Shown: piece by piece, positions 34,287 through 46,900 of the stretch
How the letters are laid out: every line of letters starts with the position of its first letter
Position numbering within the stretch: position 1 is the stretch's first letter
Source: Maylandia zebra
Taxonomy: Eukaryota; Chordata; Actinopteri; Cichliformes; Cichlidae
DNA length: 64,000 bases
Direction: 5' to 3'
Assembly: GCF_041146795.1 (NCBI RefSeq)
Contig: NC_135177.1
Coordinates: 6,240,060-6,304,059, forward strand
Position numbers and translations under genes: made by a program
Notes under the pieces: generated by a model
Told to the model about the DNA's origin: nothing
Database searches by the model: none
Seen by the model: only the letters and a program-made list of their open reading frames with translations

Positions 34287-37200
34287 ATGGAGAGACACAT
34301 TAATGGTAAGACTTTTTCAGTGGAACTTTTAGTTTAGTTTGCAAAAGATCACTTATAACACTTATGTTATATGCACTTCACTTAGCACAAACTAGCACAT
34401 GCTGCATCTTTTTAGGCGCTATAAATTATATTCTTTCATAAATGTAATGCTCTGATATGTTTAAAGTCATTTTGTATTTTTATTCTTTATATTTTATTCA
34501 TGCACAGTAGAAATCAATCAGTATTCCTGCAAGAATAACAACTAAAAATGATGTTTTGAGCTTGATAACCTCATCAAATTTTGGAACAACACTCAGAGGG
34601 AAGGAAAAACATTTTAAAAAGTAAAAAAGGATTTTGAATTCTTTAACTCAGTTCCTCAGAAAGCCTTCCACACATCTAAACTTGTCGCTTTAAAGACCTT
34701 TAAATATTCTATTTGTTATCTCTCTGCACTGCTCTGTATCTGCTGGAAATAGCCCGGCCTTGAGATAACGCTAAAAGGAAAAAAACAGAATTTGAAATTG
34801 TTCTTTTCAAATTGAAAAGTAACATTTGTCTTTAATTGAATTACTGGAATGGAGTTCAAAAGATAAGCAGCAGTTTGTTTTGAGGGTGACTGAGTTCATT
34901 AAGTCCTACAATTTGGACTGTTGCCATAACTGACAAGGCCAGAGGTCAGTCAGCTCAGAGGTCAGGTGACAACTTGGACAATCATGCCAAAAGAGTGCAA
35001 GAAAGATATGATAAGACATGAGAGGGCATAGCACAGTGAGATTTTAAAGTTACACTTACACAGGGAAAAGGTAACGTAAAGTACAGTTAAGTGGCAGGTG
35101 ACGCTTGAGCACAGGGTTAGTTCAAGCAATCCGCAGAGTCAGGAAGGGCTGCAATCAGCCTATCAGCTCATCTCAGTGCCAGCCCACATTATCTGATGAC
35201 TCGGCTGATATGTTATGTGCATCCTATTGGCAAATTAGATATGGTGTGTGCTATTTATGCTGCTCCAACCTGCATGGAGTCGCTGCTGCCTCGACATGCT
35301 GCTTTGCAAACCCACCTCCCTCCACTGTTCCTTCTTTTCATGTTTTCTGTGCTCTCTCTGCCTTTTTGGTTCCCCACATGTGCATTTAGAAGGGCAGAGC
35401 AGATGGATCCTGCCAAATATGTGCATTTATGCAGCTGCTTTATTTTTTTTATGATAATTATGCAACATTAAACTGGAAGTAACATTTGTGTAAAATCACA
35501 AATGTATAAAGCTGCCATCACATGAAAGCTGTTTCTTTCATTCATGATCGTAATGCCTCGAAATGAATTTGAAGTGAATCAAGAAATCGTTGGAATCAGA
35601 GGGAAAATTAAGAAACTAGAAGCAGGACTGGGTAATGAAGTGACATGTGTTGTTCCTTTCTTTTATTTTATGCAACAAGGGGACAAAAAAATGTTGTACT
35701 TATGAGACAGAGTAAGGCCCATTTTTTTCTTTTTTCTTTTAAGGTGTGAAGTCCTGCGAAAGCCAGGCCCCTGTGACACAACCTGAAAAATGTTCTCCAG
35801 CTGGCAGCTTTGATGTGAGCAGCTCCACTGCAGATGAACAAATAGCAGAGTCCTTTATCAGACAAGCAATGGAAATCATTGTGGACGAGGCAGTGAAGAA
35901 GGCCACTAACGTCCAAGAGAAGGTAACGCATTGTTGTATTTATTTATTATTTGAAATCCAGGGTATTTAAAATGGATTTAAAACATGGAATTCCAACTAC
36001 TTTCTTTGAAAGTACAGTGCAATTATATTTACCTATAAATATTTAAAAGTTGGCACTCTAGAATAAGGGGATAACAAGTTTGTTTTTTACAAGAAACAGT
36101 TATAGTGTAAGTAATTTTACACAGATGGCAGCACGGTGGTGTGGTGATTAGCACTGTTGTCTCACAGCAAACATTTGAATTTCAAAAGGAGTTTACAGGA
36201 AAGTGCAGCGCACTTACAATGCATGATGTTATTCCAAAAAATTACCAAGAAATTAGCTTGGCAGTACTTAAAACGATTATAATAATTTGTTACACTTGCT
36301 GTAACACACCTGAAGTTATGCAAGACTTAAAATTACACATGCACCACCTAAAATTAATTATGACTATTTAAAGACTACATACACTTACTTACAGTTTAAA
36401 TATTCTTTGTTTCGTGTAGCAACCTGACATATTTATTATAGTGTACCTACATTTAAGTATTTGCGAATTTGCATGAAAATATAATTACATTTTAATTATT
36501 CATTCAAATTCCATTTAATTGCAGGGGATTATAAAATCCTTGATTATTTTATCTTACACCGTGCTTTGGCACAGCCCTTAAGTTTGAGCTGTATTAGCTT
36601 GTTTTTGTTTACTTGTTAAACCATATATATTATAGACCAACTTACCTGTGATTGGCTGGCCCTCCCTAACAAAGGTTGGTGTTCTCACATTTTAAAGACA
36701 TCGACCCGTCATACAGAACAAAGACAAAGCTGTGAGCTGACACTGTAGTTATATTTAATATAAACATCCATCACTGTAACAGTATGTAAATGACCAACAA
36801 TAAGGAAAAGCACTGGTTAGTGGTTGCATTTAAAATCAGCAGCATTTAAAAAACATTAACAACAGAACTGAATCTTAAAGTTATAATTATATTGTTTGTT
36901 TCTGTCTAAAGTAATCAAATTATATGTATATATATTTATATTTAATTTATATTTAACATGCTTTTTTTTTGTTTTGTCTCTTTAGATGGTGGATAGTGTA
37001 AAATATGCTTCAAGTATGGTTATTGGTTGACCTTGACAGTGACACCTCTGTGCCTGTTTTCCAGGTTTGTGAGTGGCACTCCCCCGAGCAGCTGAAGAAG
37101 CTGCTGGACCTCGAGCTGAGAGACAGAGGAGAGCCGGAGTCTGAGATCTTGCAGAGATGCAGAGATGCCATCAGATATAGTGTCAAGACCAGTGAGTGTT

Positions 37201-40200
37201 CATAACTTTCAGCGACTGCCTACAGTATATAACGGTGTATATTTATGTTATGTGCATTTTTAAGCACCTGCTTTGGAGGAAAAACAACTAACATGATGTG
37301 CCCAAACCAAAAAGAAACAAACCAGAACTATTATTGTAAACTTAAACTGAACATAAATTTGAACTAAACATTTTCTTGCCTTTACAATTTGTCATACTGA
37401 TTTCTAATGATGACAGCTTCACTTTTGGTGCTTCTTCTGTTTCCCACAAGCCATATGCCATGCAATATATACCTGATTGTGTAATAATAAGCATCAGTGC
37501 TCAATGAAGCAATCTGTTCAATGCCCCAGTTTACAGGACATGAAAAAGCACAATCAGTCAGTAACTGAAGACAAAATGAATATCTCTGGGCTCTACAGAC
37601 AGATTTGATGTAAGCTGTCTATATGCAATGCTCTTGGATTTAAAATTTAAGAGGAGAAAGTGTTAAGATCTGACAAATTTGACGACTTCCCAAATTTCAA
37701 GATCAGAGGAGCCTCTAAGTAGGTCTCCTGACAGCCAGATACATAATTGTTCATCGATGTGCTTGCATACTGAGTGACTGTGACACAAATTTGCATTGCA
37801 CCAATATGAAGTGTATGATTCAGCACAAATGTTATCAAATTAAAAGGAAAGCCACACTAATAGTTAGTATATGATCCTAGCTGTGTACTGTATTTCTGTC
37901 CCATCTCTGTAGGTCATCCCCGTTTCTTCAATCAGCTGTACGCAGGGATGGAGCCCTACTCTATGGTGGCAAGCTTCATTGCTGAAGCAGTCAAAACCAA
38001 TCTGTGAGTCATACAACTTACTGTAAACCTGTAAGTCACACATGGAGATATTTATGCTGTCCACTGCTCTGTCAGGAACTACACTACACATTAAATCATA
38101 CGCATATGTGGTTTCCGTCAGGTACACATATGAGGTGGCTCCAGTGTTTACCTTAATGGAGGATGCTGTGCTCAGAAAGATGATCAAGGTGATTGGCTGG
38201 GAAGAAGGAGGTGATGGAATCTTTAACCCAGGTACACTCAACTTTATACTTGTGTGTCCAACTGGACATCAATAAATGGGATGTTTGAAATCAAGAAAGA
38301 TCTTTATCTTAACAAGTAAAGTCATCTTGGGACAATTACCTTTCAGGTGGCTCATTGTCCAACATATATGCTGTGAACTTGGCCAGGTACCGCTACTGCC
38401 CAGATTTCAAAGAGGTTGGCATGTTTTCTGCTCCGCGACTGGTCATATTAACGTCCCAGGAGGTAAGTGTGGATAAGAATTAGGGTAAGCCTAGAGTGTT
38501 ATTAGCTGGTTTTCCAGAAAAGATGTCACTGCCTGCATAAGATTCACTACAAACAAGCAATATAATAATACTCAGTATAACTTACCTCCAACACATAGAT
38601 CACATAGATGACCACCCCTCCCTTAACCTGAACCTGGTTCTTTCTGAGGTTTCTTCCTGTTAAAAGGGAGTTTTTCTTTGCCTTGCTCATAGGGGGTCAT
38701 ATGATTGTTGGGGTTTTCTCTGAAATATTGTAGGGACTTTACCTTAGAATGTACATGTAAAGCACCTTGAAGCAACTATTGTGATTCGGTCCTTTAGAAA
38801 TACAAACGAACTGAGCTGAATGCACAAGTTTAATGCTGGAAAGCAGTGATACTGTAGCCTGTTTCATACAAATATTAACTGAAGTAAACGGTTTCCTTGC
38901 TTCATTCAAGATTAAAGAGTAATTCATTAGGAAACATTAAAATAAAACCCATGAGTTATCTGGAAGTATTTGGTGTGGTTGTGGAAGCCGGCAACCAGCA
39001 CAGGCATGCATATTTACTGACAAACTCTTGCTTAATCTCTTTCAGTGTCATTACTCCATTTCCAAAGGAGCAGCTTTAATGGGGATCGGCACGAAGAATG
39101 TTTATACTGTCCCAACTGATGAGAGGTGCACTGTCTGTTTCACGCACTTTCCTTTTTTCTTTAAAATTCCTGATAATCTATGAATGCCGAGAGACAGAGT
39201 AGAGTGACTGAATTGAGGTTGTCTCGTGTCTTTTTCAGAGGAAGGATGATTCCCTCAGCCCTTGAGGAGAAAATAAAGTTGGCAAAAAGTGAGGTTAGTC
39301 AACCATCTTATTTTCCTGAGCTACCATACAAAGAGTCTTGAAATGGGAAATGAGCCAAAGGATAATATCTCATTCTGTGTGCACAGGGTGCAGTTCCCTT
39401 CATGGTAAACGCCACCGCAGGAACCACGGTGCTCGGAGCCTTCGATCCCATCGACGAAATTGCTGACATCTGTGAGAAGCACAACTTGTGGCTACATGTG
39501 GATGTGAGCTCATTATTTAATCAAGTCGTTCATTTAATCCCTCCTGTCGCTCAGCGTTGCTCATCAGTACTTTCCTCTTCTGTCTGTCTGTGCTCAGGCA
39601 TGTTGGGGAGGAGCAGCTATCATGTCTAAGAAGCATAAACACTTGTTAAAGGGCATCCACAGGTAAACACTACGTACAAATCCCCCTAAGCATACAATGT
39701 AGTAGCTGATTTTTTTCAGCGTGACACACAACTGCAACTCTCTGTATAATACATAGAAATATATTTTAATTTCTACAAGTAAGCGTTGTCATTTAATCGT
39801 GCAGATTTTTATTGTAGTCCCTATAATTTTATCTTGTGATTTTCATTCTTTATCAAAAGATCAAGACATACTATCTATACATCTGCAAACCAACTTTTCT
39901 GTTACTGGTAAATTTGGGCTTCAAAGAAGAACGTAAACTTGTAGAACTGCATCCTACTGAGGTGGAATGTAACCTCGCTCTGTCATCTTTCATTTGTTTG
40001 ATAAAGAGTTGACTCTGTTGCTTGGAACCCTCACAAGATGCTGATGGCCTCTCTGCAGTGCTCTGCTTTCCTGGTCAGAGACAAAACGGTGAGTCTGATA
40101 AGTCTGATAAGTCATATTTGCTGAATGAAAAAACGAATACCACCAGTAAAACCAGCAAGAGTGACAGCAATGTCACAATGATCCACAATGATGTGCCACA

Positions 40201-41398
40201 TCAACAGAATGTGAGTCAGGTGTTCAGCTGGGACAGATGCCCTTTACATCCTCTATCCTGTGTTTTCATTTCAGTATAATCATAAGAGATTAAATTTCTT
40301 TTTTCTTGTTAAGTCTTCCTCACTCTGCTCCCTCAGAGTCTCCTGCAGCGCTGCCACTCTGCTCGGGCCTCCTATCTCTTCCAGCAGGACAAGTTCTACG
40401 ATGTCAGCTACGACACGGGGGACAAGTCGGTGCAGTGCAGCAGGAAGCCAGACGCCTTCAAGTTCTGGCTCATGTGGAAGGCTTTGGGAAGCAGAGAGCT
40501 GGAGCAGAGGGTGGACAGAGCCCTCGCCATGGCAAGGTCAGTGTGGGCAAATAGAAATTATCAGTTGTCCTTCACAGTAAAGTTATATTTAACTTTTACG
40601 TTTACTGTCTCACAGCCATGACTGCTGATAACAAGTACAGTTTTCCCAGTTTCCTTAATGTAGAAGGCAGTGCAACCACGTTTCATTGTAATATTAAAAT
40701 TTCAGATCAATCAAGAAGACATTTTGATTTCTGTCTCTTTTTTAAACTGAACACTGAAACCTGACGTGATGCAATTGTAGGTATCTTGCAGAGGAGATCA
40801 AGAAAAGAGAAGGATTCCGTCTTGTGCTGGAAGTACGTACTTGCATATTCATACATGACTTGAAACTAAACCCCTAAAGCTGACCTTCATTTCCATCTTT
40901 AAGGCAGTATTATTTAAACTGTTTTTCTCTGCAGCCTGAATTTGCAAACGTTTGCTTCTGGTACCTTCCGCCAAGCCTGAGGAACCTTCCCGAGAGTCCT
41001 GAGCTCTGGAAGAAGCTCCACACTGTAAGGAGTTCATCACTGCAGAGGGTTATTTTAATGTATTCTAATGCTGACATGAAGAGATTATTCACTTTTACTA
41101 TGGCAAATGCATGAATTCTATTGTGATAAACAAGAAAAGTGTGACCCTCTCACACACTGCTGCCGGCTTTTGGTACATTAATATGGAGTAAAAAGTCACT
41201 GCAGTTTCTACCCTGCTCCTCTAGGTGGCCCCAGTGGTGAAACAGCGAATGATGAAGACAGGCAGCATGATGACAGGCTACCAGCCTCTTGGAGAAAAAG
41301 CCAACTTCTTCAGGATGGTTGTGATCAGTCCTCAGGTCAGCAGGCAGGACCTGGACTTTGTCCTGGATGAGATCCATAATCTGGGAAAGGACTTGTGA
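34287..41398 (+). CDS. gadl1: Acidic amino acid decarboxylase, GADL1/CSAD family, copy 1 (complete, 15 exons)
   Basis: Cytosolic PLP-dependent group II decarboxylase; relatives turn aspartate into beta-alanine and cysteine sulfinate into hypotaurine. Exons: 34287-34305, 35744-35922, 37065-37191, 37913-38003, 38122-38231, 38347-38462, 39046-39125, 39239-39293, 39387-39503, 39598-39662, 40007-40088, 40337-40536, 40781-40832, 40935-41024, 41225-41398. All are GT/AG, phases agree, 1557 nt, 518 residues. The cofactor Lys is K330 in [10 protein letters not shown]216 in CHYSISK stacks on PLP; D298 in LWLHVDACWGG binds its pyridine nitrogen. IFNPGGSLSN and [16 protein letters not shown] are intact. 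[19 protein letters not shown] and [11 protein letters not shown] favour GADL1 over CSAD, and so does its place near tgfbr2. GAD1/2 is excluded by length and N-terminus. The inverted neighbour at 43966-53578 is its paralog. Confidence 0.93.
36126..36175 (+). repeat. Short fish repeat fragment in gadl1 copy 1, intron 2
   Basis: GGCAGCACGGTGGTGTGGTG followed by ATTAGCACTGTTGTCTCACA is the start of a very common teleost interspersed repeat. Only about 50 bp remain. It is not a tRNA gene. Confidence 0.6.
38610..38820 (+). mobile_element. L2/Maui-type LINE 3' tail in gadl1 copy 1, intron 6
   Basis: Plus-strand tail with CTGTTAAAAGGGAGTTTTTC, AGGGGGTCATATGATTGTTG and an AAGCACCTTGAAGCAACTAT block, then an AT-rich end. 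Same family as the tails at 11765 and, inverted, at 8531, 18483 and 41932. Confidence 0.75.
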
Positions 41399-41550
41399 TT
41401 AATGATCGGCATATGCAAAGAGCCTTCCTATGACACAGATGGATCTGTCAGGAATTTTCACAGCACTATCAGACAAGTGATGCAACTTAATAACAAAGAT
41501 GTCTGATTATCTGTAAATATTTCATCTGTAAATACCAACCAGACAACCAA

Positions 41551-41556
41551 AATAAA
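41551..41556 (+). terminator. Poly(A) signal of gadl1 copy 1
   Basis: AATAAA 153 bp after the TGA stop, the first canonical signal downstream. Confidence 0.6.
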
Positions 41557-41931
41557 TGTCAGAATTCCACACGCTGTATAACATTTGTGTTTTGTTTTGT
41601 TTTATCTAAATATATATTTGTCTTTCAGCAATGCCCATGTGTTTTCGCTCCCTGAATAATTATGTTATGCATTGTTATGCAGGCCAGTAACAGCCAAACC
41701 GGTCTTCATGTTTTCCATCCCATTCTTGTAAACATGACATGGTGTCAAAGATACTTTGAGGGAAATTTCTTCAATTTTAGCATGAAACATCAGGGTCACT
41801 GTAAACCCACAAAGTGCAGCTTTGGTCATAAAACAAGATCAACCTACGTAGTAATTATTCACACAAATATTTAGTAGAATAAAATGAGGAAACACTGATA
41901 TTTCTTAGAAGGTGAAAAGTCAATGTGAATT

Positions 41932-43110
41932 TAATTCAATTCAATTTTATTTATACGGCACCAAATCACAACAGCAGTTGCCTCAAGGTGCTTTATATTG
42001 TAAGGTAGACCCTACAATAATGCATACAGAGAAAAAAACAACAATTATATGACCCCCTACGAACAAGCACTTTGGCAACAGTGGGAAGGAAAAACTCCCT
42101 TTTAACAGGAAGAAACCTCCAGCAGAACCAGGCTCAGGGAGGGGCGGGGCCATCTGCTGCGACCGGTTAGGGTTAAGTTAGAAAGAAAGGAAGACAGAAT
42201 AAAAGACATGGCTGTGGAAGAGAGCCGGAGATTAATAACAAGTGTAATTCATTGCAGAGAGGTCATAGTGAGTGAGAAAGGCGACTGAAGAAGAAACACT
42301 CAGTGCATCATGGGAATCCCCCAGCAGCTCACACCTATTGCAGCATAACTAAGGGAGGATTCAGGGTCACCTGGTCCAGCCCTAACTATATGCTTTAGCG
42401 AAAAGGAAAGTGTTAAGCCTAATCTTTAAAGTAGAGATAGTGTCTGTCTCCTGAATTCAAACTGGAAGCTGGTTCCACAGAAGAGGGGCCTGAAAACTGA
42501 AGGCTCTGCCTCCCATTCTACTTTTAAATACTCTGGGGGGACGGGGGAAACAAGTAAGCCTGCAGTGCGAGAGCGAAGTGCTCTAATGGGGTGATATGGT
42601 ACTATAAGGCCATCAAGATAAGATGCGGCCTGATTATTCAAGACCTTGTATGTGAGGAGCAAGATTTTGAATTCAATTCTGGATTTAACAGGAAGCCAAT
42701 GAAGGGAAGCCAGTATAGGAGAAATATGCTCTCTATTCTAGTCCCTGTCAGGACTCTTGCTGCAGCATTTTGGATCAACTGAAGGCTTCAGGGAGTTTTG
42801 AGGACATCCTGATAATAATGAATTACAGTCGTCCAGCCTGGAAGTAATAAATGCATGAACTAGTTTTTCAGCGTCACTCTGAGACAGAATATTTCTAACT
42901 TTAGAGATGTTGCACAAATGGAAGAAAGTAGTCCTACATATTTGTTTAACTTGTGCATTGAAGGACATATCCTGGTCAAAAATGACTCCAAGGTTCCTCG
43001 CAGTGTTACTGGAGGCCAAGGTAATGCCATCCAGGGTAAGAATCTGGTTACATCAATGTGTGTGATGCATTTACTGTAAGAGTCTGGAAAAGGCATGGAT
43101 GTGATACTTG
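41932..43110 (-). mobile_element. L2/Maui-type LINE 3' portion between the two gadl1 copies
   Basis: The longest L2 copy here. Minus-strand frames give the reverse-transcriptase C-terminal region in order: SSNTARNLGVIFDQDMSFNA, LSQSDAEKLVHAFITSRLDD, CNSLLSGCPQNSLK, then LLTYKVLNNQAASYLDGLIV and PYHPIRALRSRTAGLL, followed by the 3' tail ending in (ATTCA)n near 41935. Frames are broken, so it is inactive. It fills almost half of the gap between the convergent decarboxylase genes. Confidence 0.85.
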
Positions 43111-43965
43111 ACCAGTTGTTAGTGGCACATTACCACAGAGACTGAAGTTTTCTTTTAATAATTATTCTATTATCTGTCGTTTTTGTGGCTTTGGTTGCAT
43201 TTGTTTGTGGATGTTTTTCACACACCACCACCAGCATGTCATAAATTCTACATACAATACATACATATATGTGTAGATATATTTTGTCTGCTATCTCTGT
43301 TTGCTTTTGTCTTCCTTTCATTCTGGGCCCTCATTTATTTGTGAAAAGAAGCCAGCTAAGATACTTTATTTCAAGTTCGCTGGGGTATTTCTCTGATGTT
43401 GACTTAAATACCCTGCTGCCAGCTGCTGCTTCCATTATGAACTTCTGCAGAGTCACAAAGGATTTTAGGTCACTGGCATCTACAAAGATATGCTCACTTA
43501 GCGAGATAAACATGAATGCATGCTGTGGCTGTCAAGCCACAGTGATTGTGTGGGGCCTCTGCTGACCAGCTGCTGTGTTCTGGTAAAACATTAACACATC
43601 TTTGTTGGATTATGTGAGCACTCTTAGTGCAAGCTAGCGGATTAATGAGCCATTCACAAATTGATCAGTGAAATCAGTTTTGGGACTTTAATAAAAAGAC
43701 AAACAGCATGTCACTCTCACATATAAAAACTGTGGCATAAAAATAAATCAAGAGGAAATCAGGTAGCAGGCAAACAAACATACATCTCTGCCCCTGTCGT
43801 TACATCACTTCCCTGCCTTACTTACATTTAAATAGATTAAATAAATTTATTGTAAACAACAAAAGGAAGTGAAAACTGAAAGGTGGAGGGGGCTCCATAA
43901 TGGTGGTGGTAAAACCGGCCCTGTTCTCAACAAGCCTGCCCCTGATGTGCAAAGCTGGGGAGTCA
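43111..43965. other. Spacer and 3' UTR of gadl1 copy 2
   Basis: Lies just beyond the minus-strand stop at 43966. On the minus strand an AATAAA is present near 43845, about 120 bp after the stop. The rest, to about 43111, is AT-rich with no gene seen. Confidence 0.5.
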
Positions 43966-46900
43966 TCACAAGTCCTTTCCCAGATTGTTGATCTCATCCA
44001 GGACAAAGTCCATGTCCTGCCTGCTGACCTGAGGACTGATGATGATCATCCTGAAGAAGTTGGCCTTTTCTCCGTGTGGCTGGTAGCCCACCATCATGCT
44101 GCCCTTCTTCATCATGCGCTCTTTGATCACAGGTGCCACCTGCAGGAGGAGGGAGGAAACACTGCAATGACTGGCACAAAACACACGGGAGGATTTGGTC
44201 ATCATCAAATTTTAGAATGTCACTTTTAGGTGGTTAACGACTTACTTTGTGGAGCTTTTCCCAGAGCTCAGGGCCATCTGGAAGGGTTTGCAAGCTGGGT
44301 GGAATGTACCAGAAGCAAATATTTGCATATTCAGGCTGTAGAGATATAAAATTGAGATGTATGCACTTCTATAAATAAATAAAAACATGAATGAAATGCT
44401 TCTTTTCATAGTTCGTAATGACATGAAATTTAGTGGTTTAGTGTGAATTAACTTACTTCCATCAGCAGACGGAATCCTTCTCTTTTCTTGATCTCTTCTG
44501 CCAGATATCTGTGATGAAGAAAATTTAGCTTCAGATCGCAGCACAGATTTATATCATCATTTCCACCGCTCAACATACAAGCCATAATAATACTTAGTCT
44601 TAGGAGTGGAGCCCGTCCCAGCTGTCATAGGGAAAGTCTTTGCATTTATCACAATATTTTCAGAATTGGGGTTAATAATAAAGTAACTGTTTTTTTAATT
44701 CAATCATTAGTCTTTCATATGGATAATTAACTAGATATTTTTGATTTAGTAAAGCAAATATATCTGTAAAATGCATTGAGAATGCACTATATAGCCTAGG
44801 GGTTGTATAGTGTGCTAGCCAATCATTTTAAAAAGAGTAATATTTTTCATTAATTAAGTAATTTATTATAATGTTACTGCATATTTTGCATTTTTATTAT
44901 TTTTATTTTATTGAAATTAAACATAAATGATAATAATGCCATTCCACATTTTTGCTTATTACTGAGGTCATTCACAGAAATGGCCACTAGAGTGCACTGT
45001 GCACCAGCTTAGTCCCCACAGTCGTGCACATAGTTTCATATTGTCAGTTAAAGTTAGAGCAGTTAGTTCACAGCAGTCCTCAGTCTCTGTGCATGAAGCA
45101 CTGCTGGGTCTATTCTTCTGTAATTTATGCTGCAAAGCCTGTATTCCATGAATGAGCAATACTTCTGTGGTGTGAAGGACCACTACATAAATTTTTTGTT
45201 CCTATTTCTGATTTAGTAAATATTGCCATGCGGTCACTGTGATATTTATCTGCAGCCCATGGTTCCTCAGACTGACCTTGCCATGGCGAGGGCTCTGTCC
45301 ACCCTCTGCTCCAGCTCTTTGCTTCCCAAAGCCTTCCACATGAGCCAGATTTTGAAAGCATCTGGCTTCCTGCTGCACTGCACCGACTTGTCCCCCGTGT
45401 CGTAGCTGACATCGTAGAACTTGTCCTGCTGGAAGAGATAAGAGGCCCGTGCAGAGTGGCAGCGCTGCAGGAGACTCTGAGGGAGCACAAGGACACAGAT
45501 GAGTTATATAGAGTGATTTTATATTTTAACAGGAGGTAATAGACTCTGGTATATCAGTCGGAGAACCTTTTTTTATTTATGTCAGCACAAGAAACACAGG
45601 AAACCAGGACTTGTAGTCTGCACAAGGCTAGATAATGATGGGTATTTCGCACTGTACTGAATGTTACCTTTTACTCTGTTTATAGTTGTTTTTCCTTCAG
45701 TGATTCTTAATCAGTTTGGAAAAAGTGTAAACCTACACATGTTGACACCATAATGCAACTAGGCCTTTATGCGAGCATTTAGCATTATATATAAATCCAA
45801 AATGTGGAACTACAAGAGAACTAGTCTGCAGTGAACTGTACTGGCAGGTCCACCCCAGGCCCAAAGCTCTGCTGAATGACTGTGCTGAAGCACATAGCTG
45901 TCTAATGCTCCACTGTTTATATACAGGGAGTGCAGAATTATTAGGCAAATGAGTATTTTGTCCACATCATCCTCTTCATGCATGTTGTCTTACTCCAAGC
46001 TGTATAGGCTCGAAAGCCTACTACCAATTAAGCATATTAGGTGATGTGCATCTCTGTAATGAGAAGGGGTGTGGTCTAATGACATCAACACCCTATATCA
46101 GGTGTGCATAATTATTAGGCAACGTCCTTTCCTTTGGCAAAATGGGTCAAAAGAAGGACTTGACAGGCTCAGAAAAGTCAAAAATAGTGAGATATCTTGC
46201 AGAGGGATGCAGCAGTCTCAAAATTGCAAAGCTTCTGAAGCGTGATCATCGAACAATCAAGCGTTTCATTCAAAATAGTCAACAGGGTCGCAAGAAGCAT
46301 GTGGAAAAACCAAGGCGCCAAATAACTGCCCATGAACTGAGAAAAGTCAAGCGTGCAGCTGCCAAGATGCCACTTGCCACCAGTTTGGCCATATTTCAGA
46401 GCTGCAACATCACTGGAGTGCCCAAAAGCACAAGGTGTGCAATACTCAGAGACATGGCCAAGGTAAGAAAGGCTGAAAGACGACCACCACTGAACAAGAC
46501 ACACAAGCTGAAACGTCAAGACTGGGCCAAGAAATATCTCAAGACTGATTTTTCTAAGGTTTTATGGACTGATGAAATGAGAGTGAGTCTTGATGGGCCA
46601 GATGGATGGGCCCGTGGCTGGATTGGTAAAGGGCAGAGAGCTCCAGTCCGACTCAGACGCCAGCAAGGTGGAGGTGGAGTACTGGTTTGGGCTGGTATCA
46701 TCAAAGATGAGCTTGTGGGGCCTTTTCGGGTTGAGGATGGAGTCAAGCTCAACTCCCAGTCCTACTGCCAGTTTCTGGAAGACACCTTCTTCAAGCAGTG
46801 GTACAGGAAGAAGTCTGCATCCTTTAAGAAAAACACGATTTTCATGCAGGACAATGCTCCATCACACGCGTCCAAGTACTCCACAGCGTGGCTGGCAAGA

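Noticed and set aside
35105-35471. Overlapping 60-94 codon frames in intron 1 of gadl1 copy 1
   Set aside because: Mutually overlapping in several frames on both strands with no domain; no exon is needed here because exons 1 and 2 join in phase.
36126-36175. Possible tRNA-like or SINE head
   Set aside because: Only a short piece of a widespread fish repeat; no tRNA fold or complete box A/B pair could be shown.
43900-44229. Plus-strand frame of 109 codons
   Set aside because: Shadow of the last exon of gadl1 copy 2 on the other strand.
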